NCBI GenBank assembly: GCA_963555925.1
Contig: CAUVXJ010000094.1
Location: forward strand, 11,526-75,525
Direction of reading: 5' to 3'
DNA from: Protofrankia sp963555925
Lineage (GTDB): Bacteria > Actinomycetota > Actinomycetes > Frankiales > Frankiaceae
DNA: 64,000 nucleotides
Shown here: positions 9,109-18,127 of the stretch, in pieces
How positions within the stretch are numbered: the first letter of the stretch is position 1
Layout of the letters: every line of letters starts with the position of its first letter
Notes under the pieces: model-generated
Databases searched by the model: none
Seen by the model: only the letters and a program-made list of their open reading frames with translations
What the model was told of the DNA's origin: nothing
Program-made: the position numbers and the translations under genes

Positions 9109-10068
9109 TCAAGCCCGGGGGTGCCCCTGTTCATAAGCGGCCCGGAGCCGTTCCGGCGTGACGTGAGTGTAGATCTGCGTGGTCGCGGGACTTGCGTGCC
9201 CCAGCAGCTCCTGCACCGAGCGCAGATCGGCACCGCCTTCCAGCATGTGGGTGGCGGCGGCGTGCCGAAGGCCATGGGGGCTCGCAGATCGGGCGCTGCC
9301 AACCGCGGCCAGCCGGGCGCTGAGGATGCGACGGACCGTACGCGGGTCCAACCGGCGACCGCGGGCGCCGAGGAACAGCGCCCGGCCGCTACCGGGCACC
9401 GCGAACACAGGCCGGCCGGCGTCCAGCCAGGCCCGCAATGCGCGCCGTGCGGGCACGCCGAACGGAACCGCGCGCTCGTGTCCGCCCTTGCCCAGCACCC
9501 GCACGAGCCGCCGTTCGTCATCGACGTCGTCGAGGTCGAGACCACAGAACTCACCGACGCGGGTGCCGGTCGCGTACAGCAGTTCGACAACCGCGCCGTC
9601 CCGTGACCGGAGCGCATCCCGGCGTGGTCCGGCCGGTCCATCCTCGGCCTCCGTTCGCGGGTCCACCGCCAGCAGTTCCCACGCCTGGACGGCGCTCAGC
9701 ACGGTCGGCAGCGTCGACGAGCGCCGGGGTCCTACAAGCCGATCGGCGACATCGACGGGCAGCCAGCCCCGCCTCGCCGCGAACGCGCTGAAGCCGCGGG
9801 CGACCGACGCCCGTCGGGCCACGGTCGTGGCGGCGGTGCCGGTAGCGCGCATCGCCGCGAGCCAGCCGCGCAGCACACCGAGATCGAGGTCCACCAGTTC
9901 GCAGCGCCCTACCCCACGGGCGTACGCGCATAGATTTCGGAGATCGACTGTGTAGGCACGCACCGTCTCCACCGACCGGTTCCGCTCGGTGGACAGGTAC
10001 CTCCGGTAGGCGTCAACCGCGACGTCCCAGGTAACCGCATCCGCGCGAGCACCCGCATCACCACCCAT
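9109..10068 (-). CDS. xerC: tyrosine recombinase, XerC type
   Basis: Site-specific recombinase expected to act at dif to resolve chromosome dimers. At 319 aa it has an N-terminal SAM-like core-binding domain (AVDAYRRYLSTERNRSVETV) and a C-terminal catalytic domain with the full set: R170 (ATGTRVGE), K194 (GKGGHER), H265 and R268 (SPHGLRHAAATHML), H291 (LLGHASPATTQIYTHV) and nucleophile Y300. It is the last gene of the rpsP-to-dprA cluster, where actinobacteria usually carry xerC or a whiG-like gene. Domain architecture does not exclude another tyrosine recombinase, but the context favours XerC. Confidence 0.9.
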   Translation of the reverse strand: MGGDAGARADAVTWDVAVDAYRRYLSTERNRSVETVRAYTVDLRNLCAYARGVGRCELVDLDLGVLRGWLAAMRATGTAATTVARRASVARGFSAFAARRGWLPVDVADRLVGPRRSSTLPTVLSAVQAWELLAVDPRTEAEDGPAGPRRDALRSRDGAVVELLYATGTRVGEFCGLDLDDVDDERRLVRVLGKGGHERAVPFGVPARRALRAWLDAGRPVFAVPGSGRALFLGARGRRLDPRTVRRILSARLAAVGSARSASPHGLRHAAATHMLEGGADLRSVQELLGHASPATTQIYTHVTPERLRAAYEQGHPRA

Positions 10069-10110
10069 ATGCCCGACCGTGCCCTGTCACGGCGGCCAGG
10101 TCAACAACGA

Positions 10111-11253
10111 TCAGCTCACCGGTGGGCGCGACGCACCGGCCGCCGACGGCGCTCGGCCGAGCGCCGTCAGGCTGTACCCGCCAGCTCGATGCTCCACCAG
10201 ACCCGCCGCGACAAGGGGGCCCATCAGCGCCTGCACGGTTGCCGGTCGCTGACCCACCCGTTCGGCGAGCACCGCACCACCCACCGACCCACGCGCCGGC
10301 ATGACATCGAGCAGCCGCCGCACGAGCTCGGGAAGGCCGTCGCGGACGCCCGGCGGTACGGGCAGGTAGCCGGCGAGCTCACCGACCGCGCCGATCTCCT
10401 CGCAGACCTCGGCCGCATCGGTGACCAGGACGGTCTGTTCACGGTGCGTCCGCAACAGACGGTGGCAGCCCACGCTCAGTGCGCTGGTGACGGGTCCGGG
10501 AACAGCCATGACCACCCGCCCCAACCGCCGGGCGTGCCGGGCGGTGTTCAGAGCACCGCTTCGATGACCCGCCTCGACCAGAACCGTGCCCCGGGTCAAC
10601 GCGGCGATGATCCTGTTACGGGTCAGGAAGCGCCCCCGGTAGGGCGGGCTGCCCGGTGGCGCCTCGCTCAGGACCAGCCCGTTGTCGCGGATACGCGCCA
10701 GCAGCTCCGCGTGGGCACGCGGATAGGCGATGTCGACGCCGCCGGCAAGGACCGCAATCGTGGGCCCACCGGCCGCGAGCGCGCCACGGTGGGCAGCCGC
10801 ATCGATGCCGAAGGCCGCCCCGGAGACCACCGTCCAGCCCCGGTCCGACAGCCCCGAGGCAAGATCGGAGGTGACGGTCGTTCCATAGGCCGTGGCCGCG
10901 CGCGACCCCACGACCGCCACGGCCCGCTCGCACAACTGGTTGAGGTCCCCGGCGCCGTGCACCCACAGCGCGAGCGGTTCGCCCGGTTCGGTGTGCGCAT
11001 CGGCCCCGGGCACATCGCGAAGTACGCCCAGCGCGGACGGCCACTCCAGGTCACCCGGGCAGAGCAGTCGCCCGCCGAGTGTGGCCAGCAGGCGAAGGTC
11101 GCGCTCCGGGTCGACATCGGGATGGCGCACGCGTAGATCGGCCCAGACCGATGCCGCTCCACGGCGGGCGACCTCGATACCGATCGCCGGCTTGTCAGAC
11201 CCGACCGCGCGTGCCAGGGCCACCCGAGCCAGCCGCTCGCTGTCGGCGGTCAC
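10111..11253 (-). CDS. dprA: DNA processing protein DprA/Smf
   Basis: Binds single-stranded DNA and loads RecA in transformation; in non-competent bacteria its role is less clear. The GTG at 11253 overlaps the comM stop (GTGA), giving 380 aa; the longer reading frame is antisense-like extension. The Rossmann-like DprA core shows VAVVGSRAATAYG, VVSGAAFGIDAAAHRGAL, AVLAGGVDIAYPRAH and GRFLTRNRIIAAL. The C-terminal winged helix follows (SVGGAVLAERVGQRPATV, then GLVEHRAGGYSL). Coupled with comM and yraN in the standard order. Confidence 0.94.
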   Translation of the reverse strand: MTADSERLARVALARAVGSDKPAIGIEVARRGAASVWADLRVRHPDVDPERDLRLLATLGGRLLCPGDLEWPSALGVLRDVPGADAHTEPGEPLALWVHGAGDLNQLCERAVAVVGSRAATAYGTTVTSDLASGLSDRGWTVVSGAAFGIDAAAHRGALAAGGPTIAVLAGGVDIAYPRAHAELLARIRDNGLVLSEAPPGSPPYRGRFLTRNRIIAALTRGTVLVEAGHRSGALNTARHARRLGRVVMAVPGPVTSALSVGCHRLLRTHREQTVLVTDAAEVCEEIGAVGELAGYLPVPPGVRDGLPELVRRLLDVMPARGSVGGAVLAERVGQRPATVQALMGPLVAAGLVEHRAGGYSLTALGRAPSAAGASRPPVS

Positions 11254-12788
11254 TGGGACCGCCCTGGCAGGCGCAGGTCCAAAGCCATCCCGAGCTGGGT
11301 CGGCCCGGGGCACGCCACGCCTGCGAGGTCGGCGAGGGTCCAGGCGACCCGCAGGACCCGGTCGAGCCCCCGAGCGGTCAGCTGACCCGATTCGAAGGCA
11401 AGATCGGCTGGTCGGGTCACGCCGGCCGGCAGCGGCCACATTCGGCGCAGCGCCGGACCCGGGATCTCGGCGTTGGTCCGCCACGGCGTCCCGGTCAACC
11501 GGCGGGCGGCCGCCTGCCGAGCACCCCGGACGCGCTCGGCCGCCACCACGGAGGTCTCGGCGTACTTGTAGTCCGCTCGCAGCTCGGCGCGGCTCGGCGC
11601 GGCAAGCTCCACCTGCAGATCCACCCGGTCGAGCAGGGGTCCCGACAGCCGGGAGAGATAGCGTCTGCGAACCAGGCTCGGGCAGTCGCACAGTTTGGCC
11701 GCGGCGCCGCCCGCCCGGGCGCATGGGCACGGGTTCGCCGCCAACACCAACAGGAACCGGGCGGGAAACCGGGCGCTGATCCGGGCCCGGGCAATCTCGA
11801 TCACCCCGCTTTCCAACGGCTGGCGTAACGCGTCCAACGTGGGGCGGGCGAATTCGGGAGCCTCGTCCAGAAACAGGACACCCCGGTGTGCCTGGCTGGC
11901 CAGCCCCGGCCGCAGCACGGTTGAACCGGCACCGACGAGTGCACCTGGTGTTGCCGAGTGATGCGGGCTGCGAAACGGCGGACGGAGCACGAGCGGGCAG
12001 TGCGCCGGCAGCAACCCGGCAACCGAGTGCACGGCTGTTACCTCCAGCGCGGCCTCGGCGTCGAGCGCGGGCAGCAGACCTGGCAACCGCTCTGCCAGCA
12101 TGGTCTTGCCGCTGCCCGGTGGCCCTTGCATGAACAGGTGGTGGCCGCCGGCAGCCGCCACTTCGACCGCCAGACGACCGCGGGACTGGCCCGCCACGTC
12201 GGCGAGATCGCCGGCATCCTGCGCGGCGGCCGGCGGCCCATCCAGGATGATTCCGGGCGGTGGAGCCGGCGCGTACTCACCACGCAGGAGCCGGACCAGA
12301 CAGTCGAGATCCCGCACGGGTTCGACGACGACGCCCGGGACCAACGCCGCCTCCGCGCCGTTCGCCTCGGGAACGACGACGCGGTCAATGCCCGCATCGA
12401 GCGCGGACATCACCGCCGGCAGCACACCGCGGACAGGCCGCAACCGGCCGTCCAGCGCAAGCTCGCCAAGGAGCACCCGGCCGCGGAGCGAATCCGGTGG
12501 AACCGTGGCCGCAGCGCCGAGAACCGCTGCGGCCATCGCCACGTCGAACCCGCTGCCGGACTTCGGCAGGGTCGCGGGGAAGAGCCCGACCGTGATCCGC
12601 TGGTTGGGCCAGGCCTGACCCGAGTTGACGATCGCGGCGCGGATGCGGTCCTTGGCCTCGTGCAGCGCCGCGTCCGGCAAACCGACGAGGGTGATGGCGG
12701 GCAGCCCGTTGGCGAGATCCGCCTCGACTTCGACGAGGTGCCCGTGCACCCCCACGATGGCGACGCTGAACGCCCGCGCGAGCGCCAT
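11250..12788 (-). CDS. comM: YifB/ComM family AAA+ ATPase (Mg-chelatase subunit ChlI-like)
   Basis: ComM is a hexameric branch-migration helicase in naturally transformable bacteria; in actinobacteria the role is inferred. The 512 aa start with the Lon-like N-terminal domain (FSVAIVGVHGHLVEVEADLA). The AAA+ core has Walker A GPPGSGKTMLAERLP, Walker B VLFLDEAPEF and the FLLVLAANPCPC stretch. The C-terminal Mg-chelatase domain contains RRYLSRLSGPLLDRVDLQVE. The ATG shares one base with the yraN stop (TGATG), and the end overlaps dprA. Confidence 0.94.
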   Translation of the reverse strand: MALARAFSVAIVGVHGHLVEVEADLANGLPAITLVGLPDAALHEAKDRIRAAIVNSGQAWPNQRITVGLFPATLPKSGSGFDVAMAAAVLGAAATVPPDSLRGRVLLGELALDGRLRPVRGVLPAVMSALDAGIDRVVVPEANGAEAALVPGVVVEPVRDLDCLVRLLRGEYAPAPPPGIILDGPPAAAQDAGDLADVAGQSRGRLAVEVAAAGGHHLFMQGPPGSGKTMLAERLPGLLPALDAEAALEVTAVHSVAGLLPAHCPLVLRPPFRSPHHSATPGALVGAGSTVLRPGLASQAHRGVLFLDEAPEFARPTLDALRQPLESGVIEIARARISARFPARFLLVLAANPCPCARAGGAAAKLCDCPSLVRRRYLSRLSGPLLDRVDLQVELAAPSRAELRADYKYAETSVVAAERVRGARQAAARRLTGTPWRTNAEIPGPALRRMWPLPAGVTRPADLAFESGQLTARGLDRVLRVAWTLADLAGVACPGPTQLGMALDLRLPGRSQ

Positions 12789-13144
12789 CAGAACGCCCCG
12801 CGCAGGTGTTCCACCCGAATCGGGCGATCCCAGCGGCGATACACCTCGACGACGTCGAACCGCAACGCCACCAGTTCATGATTATGATCATGAAGCCACT
12901 GTGCGGCGACCCGGCGGATCCGCGCGGCCTTGGCTGGGACCACGGCAGCGGCCGGCGTCCCGTAGCGGTCCCCGGAGCGGGTCTTGACCTCACAGAACAC
13001 CAGACACGAACCGTCCCGGGCGACGATGTCGACCTCGCCCGCGGCGCACCGCCAGTTGCGGTCGACGATCTCCATTCCGCCCTCCAGCAGATGCCGGACG
13101 GCGGTGTCCTCCCCGAACCTCCCGAGCGCATCCTTGACCCGCAT
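12788..13144 (-). CDS. YraN/UPF0102 family nuclease-like protein
   Basis: Small PD-(D/E)XK-fold protein, probably Holliday-junction- or DNA-related; biochemical role uncertain. ATG 13144 gives 118 aa and is preferred over a 37-residue longer frame because the family begins with the helix found here (MRVKDALGRFGEDTAV). Conserved elements are E in AAGEVDIVARDG, the EVKTR strand in LVFCEVKTRSG, and a C-terminal VALRFDVVEV strand. It lies upstream of comM and dprA as in most bacteria, with a one-base overlap. Confidence 0.9.
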   Translation of the reverse strand: MRVKDALGRFGEDTAVRHLLEGGMEIVDRNWRCAAGEVDIVARDGSCLVFCEVKTRSGDRYGTPAAAVVPAKAARIRRVAAQWLHDHNHELVALRFDVVEVYRRWDRPIRVEHLRGAF

Positions 13145-13285
13145 CGTCCGCTCCCGTCCACGGGCGACGGACGCGCCCGTGAAGATCAGAGTGGTCGACG
13201 GGTCGGCCCTTGGCGATAAAAGATCAGGTTCTGTGGACAACGTGTGTTCATCCACAGGCCCGACCCGAGCCGGATGCAGCGGGCG

Positions 13286-13579
13286 TCAGAGCTCCGCTTT
13301 GGTCAGCTCCTCGACGTTGATGTCCTTGAACGTGACCACACGGACGTTCTTCACGAACCGCGCAGGCCGGAACATGTCCCACACCCACGCATCGCGCAGG
13401 GTGAGTTCGAAGAAGACCTCGCCGGCGCTGTTGCGGACATCGATCTGGTAATCGTTCGCCAGATAGAAACGACGATCAGTCTCGATCACGTAGGAGAACA
13501 GACCGACGACGTCCCGGTACTCGCGATAGAGCTGGAGCTCCATCTCGGTCTCGTACTTTTCGAGGTCCTCGGCGCTCAT
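13286..13579 (-). CDS. DUF2469 family protein
   Basis: Conserved actinobacterial protein of unknown function, about 97 aa. ATG 13579 overlaps the rnhB stop (ATGA). The N-terminus MSAEDLEKYETEMELQLYRE is highly typical of the family, followed by SYVIETDRRFYLAND and DAWVWDMFRPARFVKNVRVV. No signal peptide or metal motif is visible. Its location between rnhB and yraN is the conserved one. Confidence 0.92.
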   Translation of the reverse strand: MSAEDLEKYETEMELQLYREYRDVVGLFSYVIETDRRFYLANDYQIDVRNSAGEVFFELTLRDAWVWDMFRPARFVKNVRVVTFKDINVEELTKAEL

Positions 13580-14349
13580 GCGCTCTCCGTCGCGCTGCAT
13601 AGCCCGGTCGGTGTCACGACGTCCTCCAGCCGCGACAGTCGTTCACGGTGAGCTCCTGCCACATTGACATACGACATCCGATGCTGTTCACACGGCCCGT
13701 AAACGGCCAGAGCCGCGGCGTGCGTGGCTGTGACATACCCTTTGTGCTGCGCAAAATCGTACTCGGGAAAGCCGGAGTGCAGACCGTCCATGATCCGATC
13801 CCTGGTCACCTTTGCGACGACGGACGCCGCTGCCACGCAGGCCACCACCTGGTCCCCCTTGAGCACGGCTGTGGAGCCGACTCCCAACCCCGCCACCGCG
13901 AACCCGTCGGTCAGGACATATCCGGGCCGCTGAGCCAACCGGGCCACCGTGCGGCGCATTCCGGCTATGTTCGCCACATGTACACCGTGCAGGTCGATCT
14001 CGGAAGCGTCGATCACGACGGTCGCCCAGGCCTGGGCGACGCCGAGTATGTCCTCGAACACCTGGTCACGCAGACGGGCCGACAGCCGTTTGGAGTCTGC
14101 CAGCGCACCGAGCCGTCGTGATCCACCCGCGGGCAGAATGACGGCTGCAACCACGAGCGGACCTGCGCACGCGCCACGGCCGGCCTCATCAACCCCGGCA
14201 ACGGGGCCGAGCCCTCGGCGCACGAGCGCACGCTCGTAGCCCCACAGCCCGCCGTCACGTCGGATCGTCGCGCTGGCCGGGGTGAACGGCAGCGTACGGT
14301 CGGGTCCGACGTCCCCGCCGACGGCGGTCATCGTCGCCGCTGTCGTCAC
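13576..14349 (-). CDS. rnhB: ribonuclease HII
   Basis: Removes ribonucleotides and RNA-DNA hybrids from DNA. The GTG at 14349 is chosen because AAGGAG lies just upstream, giving 257 aa. The catalytic segment GVDEAGRGACAGPLV supplies the Asp-Glu pair; LADSKRLSARLRDQVF, LTDGFAV and the KGDQVVACVAAASVVAKVTRD region match the family. The start and its ribosome site sit inside the end of lepB, so the two genes overlap by 95 bases in different frames, longer than the usual 4-base couplings here. Confidence 0.93.
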   Translation of the reverse strand: MTTAATMTAVGGDVGPDRTLPFTPASATIRRDGGLWGYERALVRRGLGPVAGVDEAGRGACAGPLVVAAVILPAGGSRRLGALADSKRLSARLRDQVFEDILGVAQAWATVVIDASEIDLHGVHVANIAGMRRTVARLAQRPGYVLTDGFAVAGLGVGSTAVLKGDQVVACVAAASVVAKVTRDRIMDGLHSGFPEYDFAQHKGYVTATHAAALAVYGPCEQHRMSYVNVAGAHRERLSRLEDVVTPTGLCSATESA

Positions 14350-15475
14350 CCGGGCTCCTTCCCGACGGTACCCGCCGTCCCGACAGTGCTCGCCGTCCCG
14401 ACAGTGCTCGCCGTCCCGACAGTGCTCGCCGTCGAGATGCGGCAACCCCGCCCATCGCCACCACGCCGGCCCCCGCCATGCCTGAGGCGGAGGCGAAGAT
14501 GTTCGGCGGGGACAGAATCGCCACCCGCCCCAGGGGCCATACCCGCACGAACGCGCGGCCGACGACCTTGCTTTCCGGGATGGTCCCGTTCACCCGCGAA
14601 TCCGACGACTCGCTGCGGTGGTCACCCATGACCCACAGCTCGCCGGCTGGCACCTTCACCGGAGCGAACTCACGTCCGGAGCCGGCCGGGCTGTTCTCGT
14701 AGACGTACGGCTCATCGAGCGGCTTGTCGTTGACCGTCACCCGTCCCTGAGCATCACAACAGGCGACGGTGTCGCCACCCACGCCGATGACACGCTTGAT
14801 GAAGTCCTTGTCGCTGGGGGCGCCGAGGCCGAACACGCCCTGAACCGAGCGCACCGCGCGGGAGAGGACGTTGCTCGGCGGATCGATCAGGGTCTCGGCC
14901 CGCTCGAAGCCGGTTCCGTCGCCGTTGAAGACGACGATCTCACCGCGGTGGACATCCCTGAACCGGTAGACGAGCTTGTTGACCAGAACTCGGTCGTTGA
15001 CCAGCAGGGTCCGTTCCATCGAGACGGTCGGGATCCAGAACGCCTGGACGAGGAACGCCTTGATGACCAGCGCGAGCAGGAATGCCACCAGCACGAGGAC
15101 GGGTAGCTCGCGGGCGAACGAACCTCTGCCGCCGCGACCGCCCCGGCCTCGGCCCAGTCCCAGCCGCCCGCGCCGTGGGGTGGTCGCCTCCGCGGTCGGA
15201 TCCGCCTCGAGCCCCTCGGCGTCACCACCGGTCACGGGCTCCGCGCTCACCACCGGGTCGGACGCGCCAACCGACGACGTCACAACGTCTTCCCCGCGGC
15301 TGTCCGCAGGGACGGGTCCGGCACGCTCATGCGCGGCGTGACCGGCTTGGCCGTCATGCCCCGTCTTCTGCCCGAAGCCGTCCTGTTGCCCCAAGCCGTC
15401 ATCAGGCGGCCCCTGGCCACTGGCCGGAACAGGAGCGTCCCAGCGCGCCGGAAGACTCTGCTCGGCTCCACTCAC
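14255..15475 (-). CDS. lepB: signal peptidase I with long N-terminal extension and repeated C-terminal tail
   Basis: Cleaves Sec/Tat signal peptides on the outer face of the membrane. Residues 1 to about 120 are low-complexity Gly/Ala/Asp-rich and presumably cytosolic, followed by a TM helix (LPVLVLVAFLLALVIKAFLV, 124-143). Catalytic S152 is in IPTVSMERTLL and the general-base lysine in KDFIKRVIGVGGD (about K227). The VMGDHRSESSDSR box and VRVWPLGRVAILSPP complete the fold. After that, about 75 residues include RRALSG repeats from an 18-base tandem array. At 406 aa it is much longer than typical LepB. It lies between rplS and rnhB. Confidence 0.93.
   Translation of the reverse strand: MSGAEQSLPARWDAPVPASGQGPPDDGLGQQDGFGQKTGHDGQAGHAAHERAGPVPADSRGEDVVTSSVGASDPVVSAEPVTGGDAEGLEADPTAEATTPRRGRLGLGRGRGGRGGRGSFARELPVLVLVAFLLALVIKAFLVQAFWIPTVSMERTLLVNDRVLVNKLVYRFRDVHRGEIVVFNGDGTGFERAETLIDPPSNVLSRAVRSVQGVFGLGAPSDKDFIKRVIGVGGDTVACCDAQGRVTVNDKPLDEPYVYENSPAGSGREFAPVKVPAGELWVMGDHRSESSDSRVNGTIPESKVVGRAFVRVWPLGRVAILSPPNIFASASGMAGAGVVAMGGVAASRRRALSGRRALSGRRALSGRRVPSGRSPGDDSGDDDRRRRGRRTRPYAAVHPGQRDDPT
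14374..14427. repeat. 18-bp tandem repeat, three perfect copies, in the lepB tail
   Basis: Three identical copies of GCCGTCCCGACAGTGCTC lie end to end. In lepB this reads as a repeating Arg-Arg-Ala-Leu-Ser-Gly unit. The array is immediately upstream of the rnhB ribosome-binding site, so copy number changes the lepB tail without changing rnhB. Confidence 0.95.
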
Positions 15476-15645
15476 CGCGCCACCTCATGGGTTGGCCGAT
15501 CTCGGCCGAATTTGATGATCTTCACCGTGGTATCCGATCGGAATCGATCGTTGACCACCCTACGCGCACGGCCTGCCCCGGCAACGACACGGTGACGTAC
15601 ACGCGCCAACGCACGGTCAACGTCTGCGCCACCCCACGCAAAGTC

Positions 15646-16002
15646 TCAGCGTCCAGCCGGCCGACGCTTCTCCTTGATCTTTGCAGCCTTGCCACGCAGC
15701 TCACGGAGGTAATACAGCTTCGCTCGCCGCACGTCACCACTGGTCACGATTTCGATCTTGGAGACGACCGGGCTGTGAACCGGGAAGGTTCGCTCAACCC
15801 CGACACCGAAACTGACCTTGCGGACCGTGAAGGTCTCGCGAACGCCACCGCCCTGCCGGCGGATGACAACGCCCTGGAAAACCTGGATGCGCTGGCGATT
15901 GCCCTCGACGACACGGACGTGGACCTTCAGGGTGTCGCCCGGCCAGAACTGCGGGACGTCGGTCCTCAGCGACGCGGCGTCGAGGCTGTCCAGGGTTTGC
16001 AT
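15646..16002 (-). CDS. rplS: 50S ribosomal protein L19
   Basis: Large-subunit protein at the intersubunit bridge region. ATG 16002 gives 118 aa, the family length; a frame extended by 19 residues has no support. Typical stretches are FWPGDTLKVHVRVVEGNRQR, IQVFQGVVIRRQGGGVRETF, VERTFPVHSPVV and the basic end (GKAAKIKEKR). It lies downstream of trmD. Confidence 0.97.
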   Translation of the reverse strand: MQTLDSLDAASLRTDVPQFWPGDTLKVHVRVVEGNRQRIQVFQGVVIRRQGGGVRETFTVRKVSFGVGVERTFPVHSPVVSKIEIVTSGDVRRAKLYYLRELRGKAAKIKEKRRPAGR

Positions 16003-16141
16003 GGCAGTCGCTTTCTCGCGGGAATGACGGGGATGAATCGGCTGTAGTCCAACCGTCAAAGATGATCAATCATTGTGGATCATACCGTCGCCCACCCGGT
16101 GGAAGTTCCAACTAGGGCGGCAGACGGCCGGACACCGCATC

Positions 16142-16876
16142 CTACTGTGCCACACGACCGGCCGGGTCGGTGCCGGCCGGGTCGGTGCCGGCCAACAGAT
16201 CCGGCCGGCGTTGCGCGGTCCGCCGCAGAGCCACCTCCCGACGCCACCGGATGATGGCGCCGTGGTCACCGGAGCGCAGCACGGCGGGCACCTCGCGGTC
16301 GTGCCACACCGGTGGGCGGGTGTAGACCGGCGGTTCCAGGAGCCCGTTGGCGAAGGAGTCGTCCGCAACGGACTCGGCGTTACCCACCACACCGGGCAGC
16401 AGCCGGGTGACCGCCTCCACCATCACCAGGGTCGCGACCTCTCCCCCAGCCAGCACGTAGTCACCGAGTGAGATCTCGTCGTCGGCCCATGCCTCGATGA
16501 CCCGCGCGTCGATTCCCTCATAGCGGCCGCAACAGAACACCAGCCACGGTTCAGCGGCCAGACCGCCGGCGTATCCCTGGGTGAAGGGCCGGCCGACCGG
16601 GGTCGGGACGATGATCCGCGGTCGCCGGCCATCGGCCGCCCCCGATTCGCTCACCTCGGTCAGCGCCGCCCACCACGGTTCCGGCCGCATCACCATGCCC
16701 GGCCCCCCGCCATAGGGGGCGTCGTCAACGGTCCGGTGCACGTCACTCGCCCACTGCCGAAGATCGTGCAGATGAACGTCGATGATGCCCCGGTCACGCG
16801 CCCGGCCGACCAGCGACAGTTCCAACGGGCTGAGATAGTCAGGAAAGATCGTGATGATGTCAACGCGCACGGTCAC
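16142..16876 (-). CDS. trmD: tRNA (guanine-37-N1)-methyltransferase
   Basis: SPOUT methyltransferase preventing +1 frameshifting. The N-terminus MTVRVDIITIFPDYL, the DDAPYGGGPGMVM motif, FCCGRYEGIDARV and the knot sequence ISLGDYVLAGGE are all present, plus the C-terminal HDREVPAVLRSGDH. A 15-base duplication near the end adds a repeated GTDPA unit. The start overlaps the rimM stop by 4 bases (GTGA). Confidence 0.97.
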   Translation of the reverse strand: MTVRVDIITIFPDYLSPLELSLVGRARDRGIIDVHLHDLRQWASDVHRTVDDAPYGGGPGMVMRPEPWWAALTEVSESGAADGRRPRIIVPTPVGRPFTQGYAGGLAAEPWLVFCCGRYEGIDARVIEAWADDEISLGDYVLAGGEVATLVMVEAVTRLLPGVVGNAESVADDSFANGLLEPPVYTRPPVWHDREVPAVLRSGDHGAIIRWRREVALRRTAQRRPDLLAGTDPAGTDPAGRVAQ

Positions 16877-17460
16877 TCCAGGTCGAGCAGGCCTGGCGGC
16901 GGGTCGACCACGAGCCGGCCGTCGGACACCTCGACGCTGGGGACGATCTCGCGCACGAACGGAATGAGTACTTCGCGCCCGTCGGCGCGGCCGACCGCGA
17001 GCAGCTCCCCGGCGGGTGTGTGGACCACATCGACGACCGTACCGACGGCCGCGCCGTCCACGGTCAGCACCTGGAGTCCGACGAGGTCACGGTCCCACCA
17101 CAGGTCGTCCGCGGCATCGTCGTCGTCGTCCGCGGCAGCACCCACGGCGTCGGGCGCGATGGTGAGGATCCGGCCACGCAAGGCTTCGGCGGCGGTACGG
17201 TCATCGACCCCCTCGAACCGTACGAGCAGGCGCCCGCCATGCCAATGGGACCCGGCGATCACCAACAGACCGGCGACCGGGGTGTCGCCGTGAAACCGAG
17301 ACCCCGGCGCGAAGCGTCGGTCCGGAACATCCGTCCGGACGTCGATCGTCACGTCCCCGCGGACGCCATGGGGACGTCCGATCCGACCGACGACGACCTG
17401 TTCGTCGGTCGGGCTGCCCGAAGGCCGCCGGCTACCGGTCGACGTCGACGACGTCGACAC
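16873..17460 (-). CDS. rimM: 16S rRNA processing protein RimM
   Basis: Assembly factor for the 30S head, binding S19. The N-terminal domain begins VVVGRIGRPHGVRGDVTIDV, and the PRC-barrel C-terminal domain contains DRDLVGLQVLTVDG, VVDVVHTPAGELLAVG and VLIPFVREIVPSVEV. Start is uncertain: GTG 17460 (195 aa) has GAGG 5 bases upstream, and overlaps khpA by 29 bases. Coupled to trmD. Confidence 0.94.
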   Translation of the reverse strand: MSTSSTSTGSRRPSGSPTDEQVVVGRIGRPHGVRGDVTIDVRTDVPDRRFAPGSRFHGDTPVAGLLVIAGSHWHGGRLLVRFEGVDDRTAAEALRGRILTIAPDAVGAAADDDDDAADDLWWDRDLVGLQVLTVDGAAVGTVVDVVHTPAGELLAVGRADGREVLIPFVREIVPSVEVSDGRLVVDPPPGLLDLE

Positions 17461-17665
17461 GCAGACCTCGGCCTCCCACACCGGCCATGACCGTCCGCAG
17501 CGCGCGGGCGGTCCGCCCGCCGCGCCCGATCACCTTGCCGAGATCGTCTGGATGCACACGGACCTCCAGGGTCCGACCCCGGCGACCCGACTGCATGTCG
17601 ACGCGCACATCATCGGGATGATCGACGATGCCCCGGACAAGATGCTCGAGCGCGGCCTCCAGCAC
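17432..17665 (-). CDS. khpA: KH-domain RNA-binding protein
   Basis: Small RNA-binding protein of the KhpA/YlqC family, 77 aa, consisting of one KH domain. The diagnostic GxxG loop is in LGKVIGRGGRTARALRTVM. The N-terminal helix LEAALEHLVRGIVDHPDDV is typical. The GTG start directly abuts the rpsP stop, so translation is probably coupled. Position between rpsP and rimM is conserved. Confidence 0.93.
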   Translation of the reverse strand: MLEAALEHLVRGIVDHPDDVRVDMQSGRRGRTLEVRVHPDDLGKVIGRGGRTARALRTVMAGVGGRGLRVDVVDVDR

Positions 17666-18127
17666 TTACTGCCCCGCCGGAGTCGACGGCTCGGCCGCCG
17701 GTGCGCTCTGCTGCTGCTCGCCCGCGGGTGCGTCGTCGGAAGCCTTCTTGGCCTTCTTCGGGGTGGTGGCAGGCTTGTCGCCGAGACCCGCAGCTGCCCG
17801 AGCCGCAGCCTGGAAGATCTCCCGCTTGTCAGGCTTGGGAGCCGCGACCTTCATCGGCGGTGGCGCGGGCAGACCCTTGAACTTCTGCCAGTCACCGGTG
17901 ACCTTGAGGATCGCGAGCACCGGCTCGGTCGGCTGAGCGCCCACACCGAGCCAGTACCCGGCGCGTTCACCGTCCACCTTGATGATGCTCGGGTCGGACT
18001 TGGGGTGATACTGCCCGATCGCCTCGATGACCCGTCCGTCTCGCTTGGTACGGGCGTCCGCGATGACGATGCGGTAGTGCGGCTCGCGCATCTTGCCGAG
18101 ACGCTGAAGTTTGATCTTGGTTGCCAC
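17666..18127 (-). CDS. rpsP: 30S ribosomal protein S16 with Ala/Lys-rich tail
   Basis: Small-subunit assembly protein. GTG 18127 gives VATKIKLQRLGKMREPHYRI, the canonical S16 start, and 153 aa; an upstream extension of 50 residues is not credible. The S16 core ends near residue 85, and the remaining Ala/Pro/Lys-rich tail (AAARAAAGLGDKPATTPKKA) is an actinobacterial add-on. First gene of the khpA-rimM-trmD-rplS cluster. Confidence 0.96.
   Translation of the reverse strand: MATKIKLQRLGKMREPHYRIVIADARTKRDGRVIEAIGQYHPKSDPSIIKVDGERAGYWLGVGAQPTEPVLAILKVTGDWQKFKGLPAPPPMKVAAPKPDKREIFQAAARAAAGLGDKPATTPKKAKKASDDAPAGEQQQSAPAAEPSTPAGQ

Noticed and set aside
9109..10068. Phage/integrative-element integrase
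   Set aside because: The full XerC motif set and the conserved place after dprA favour the housekeeping recombinase; no att duplication or phage gene is near.
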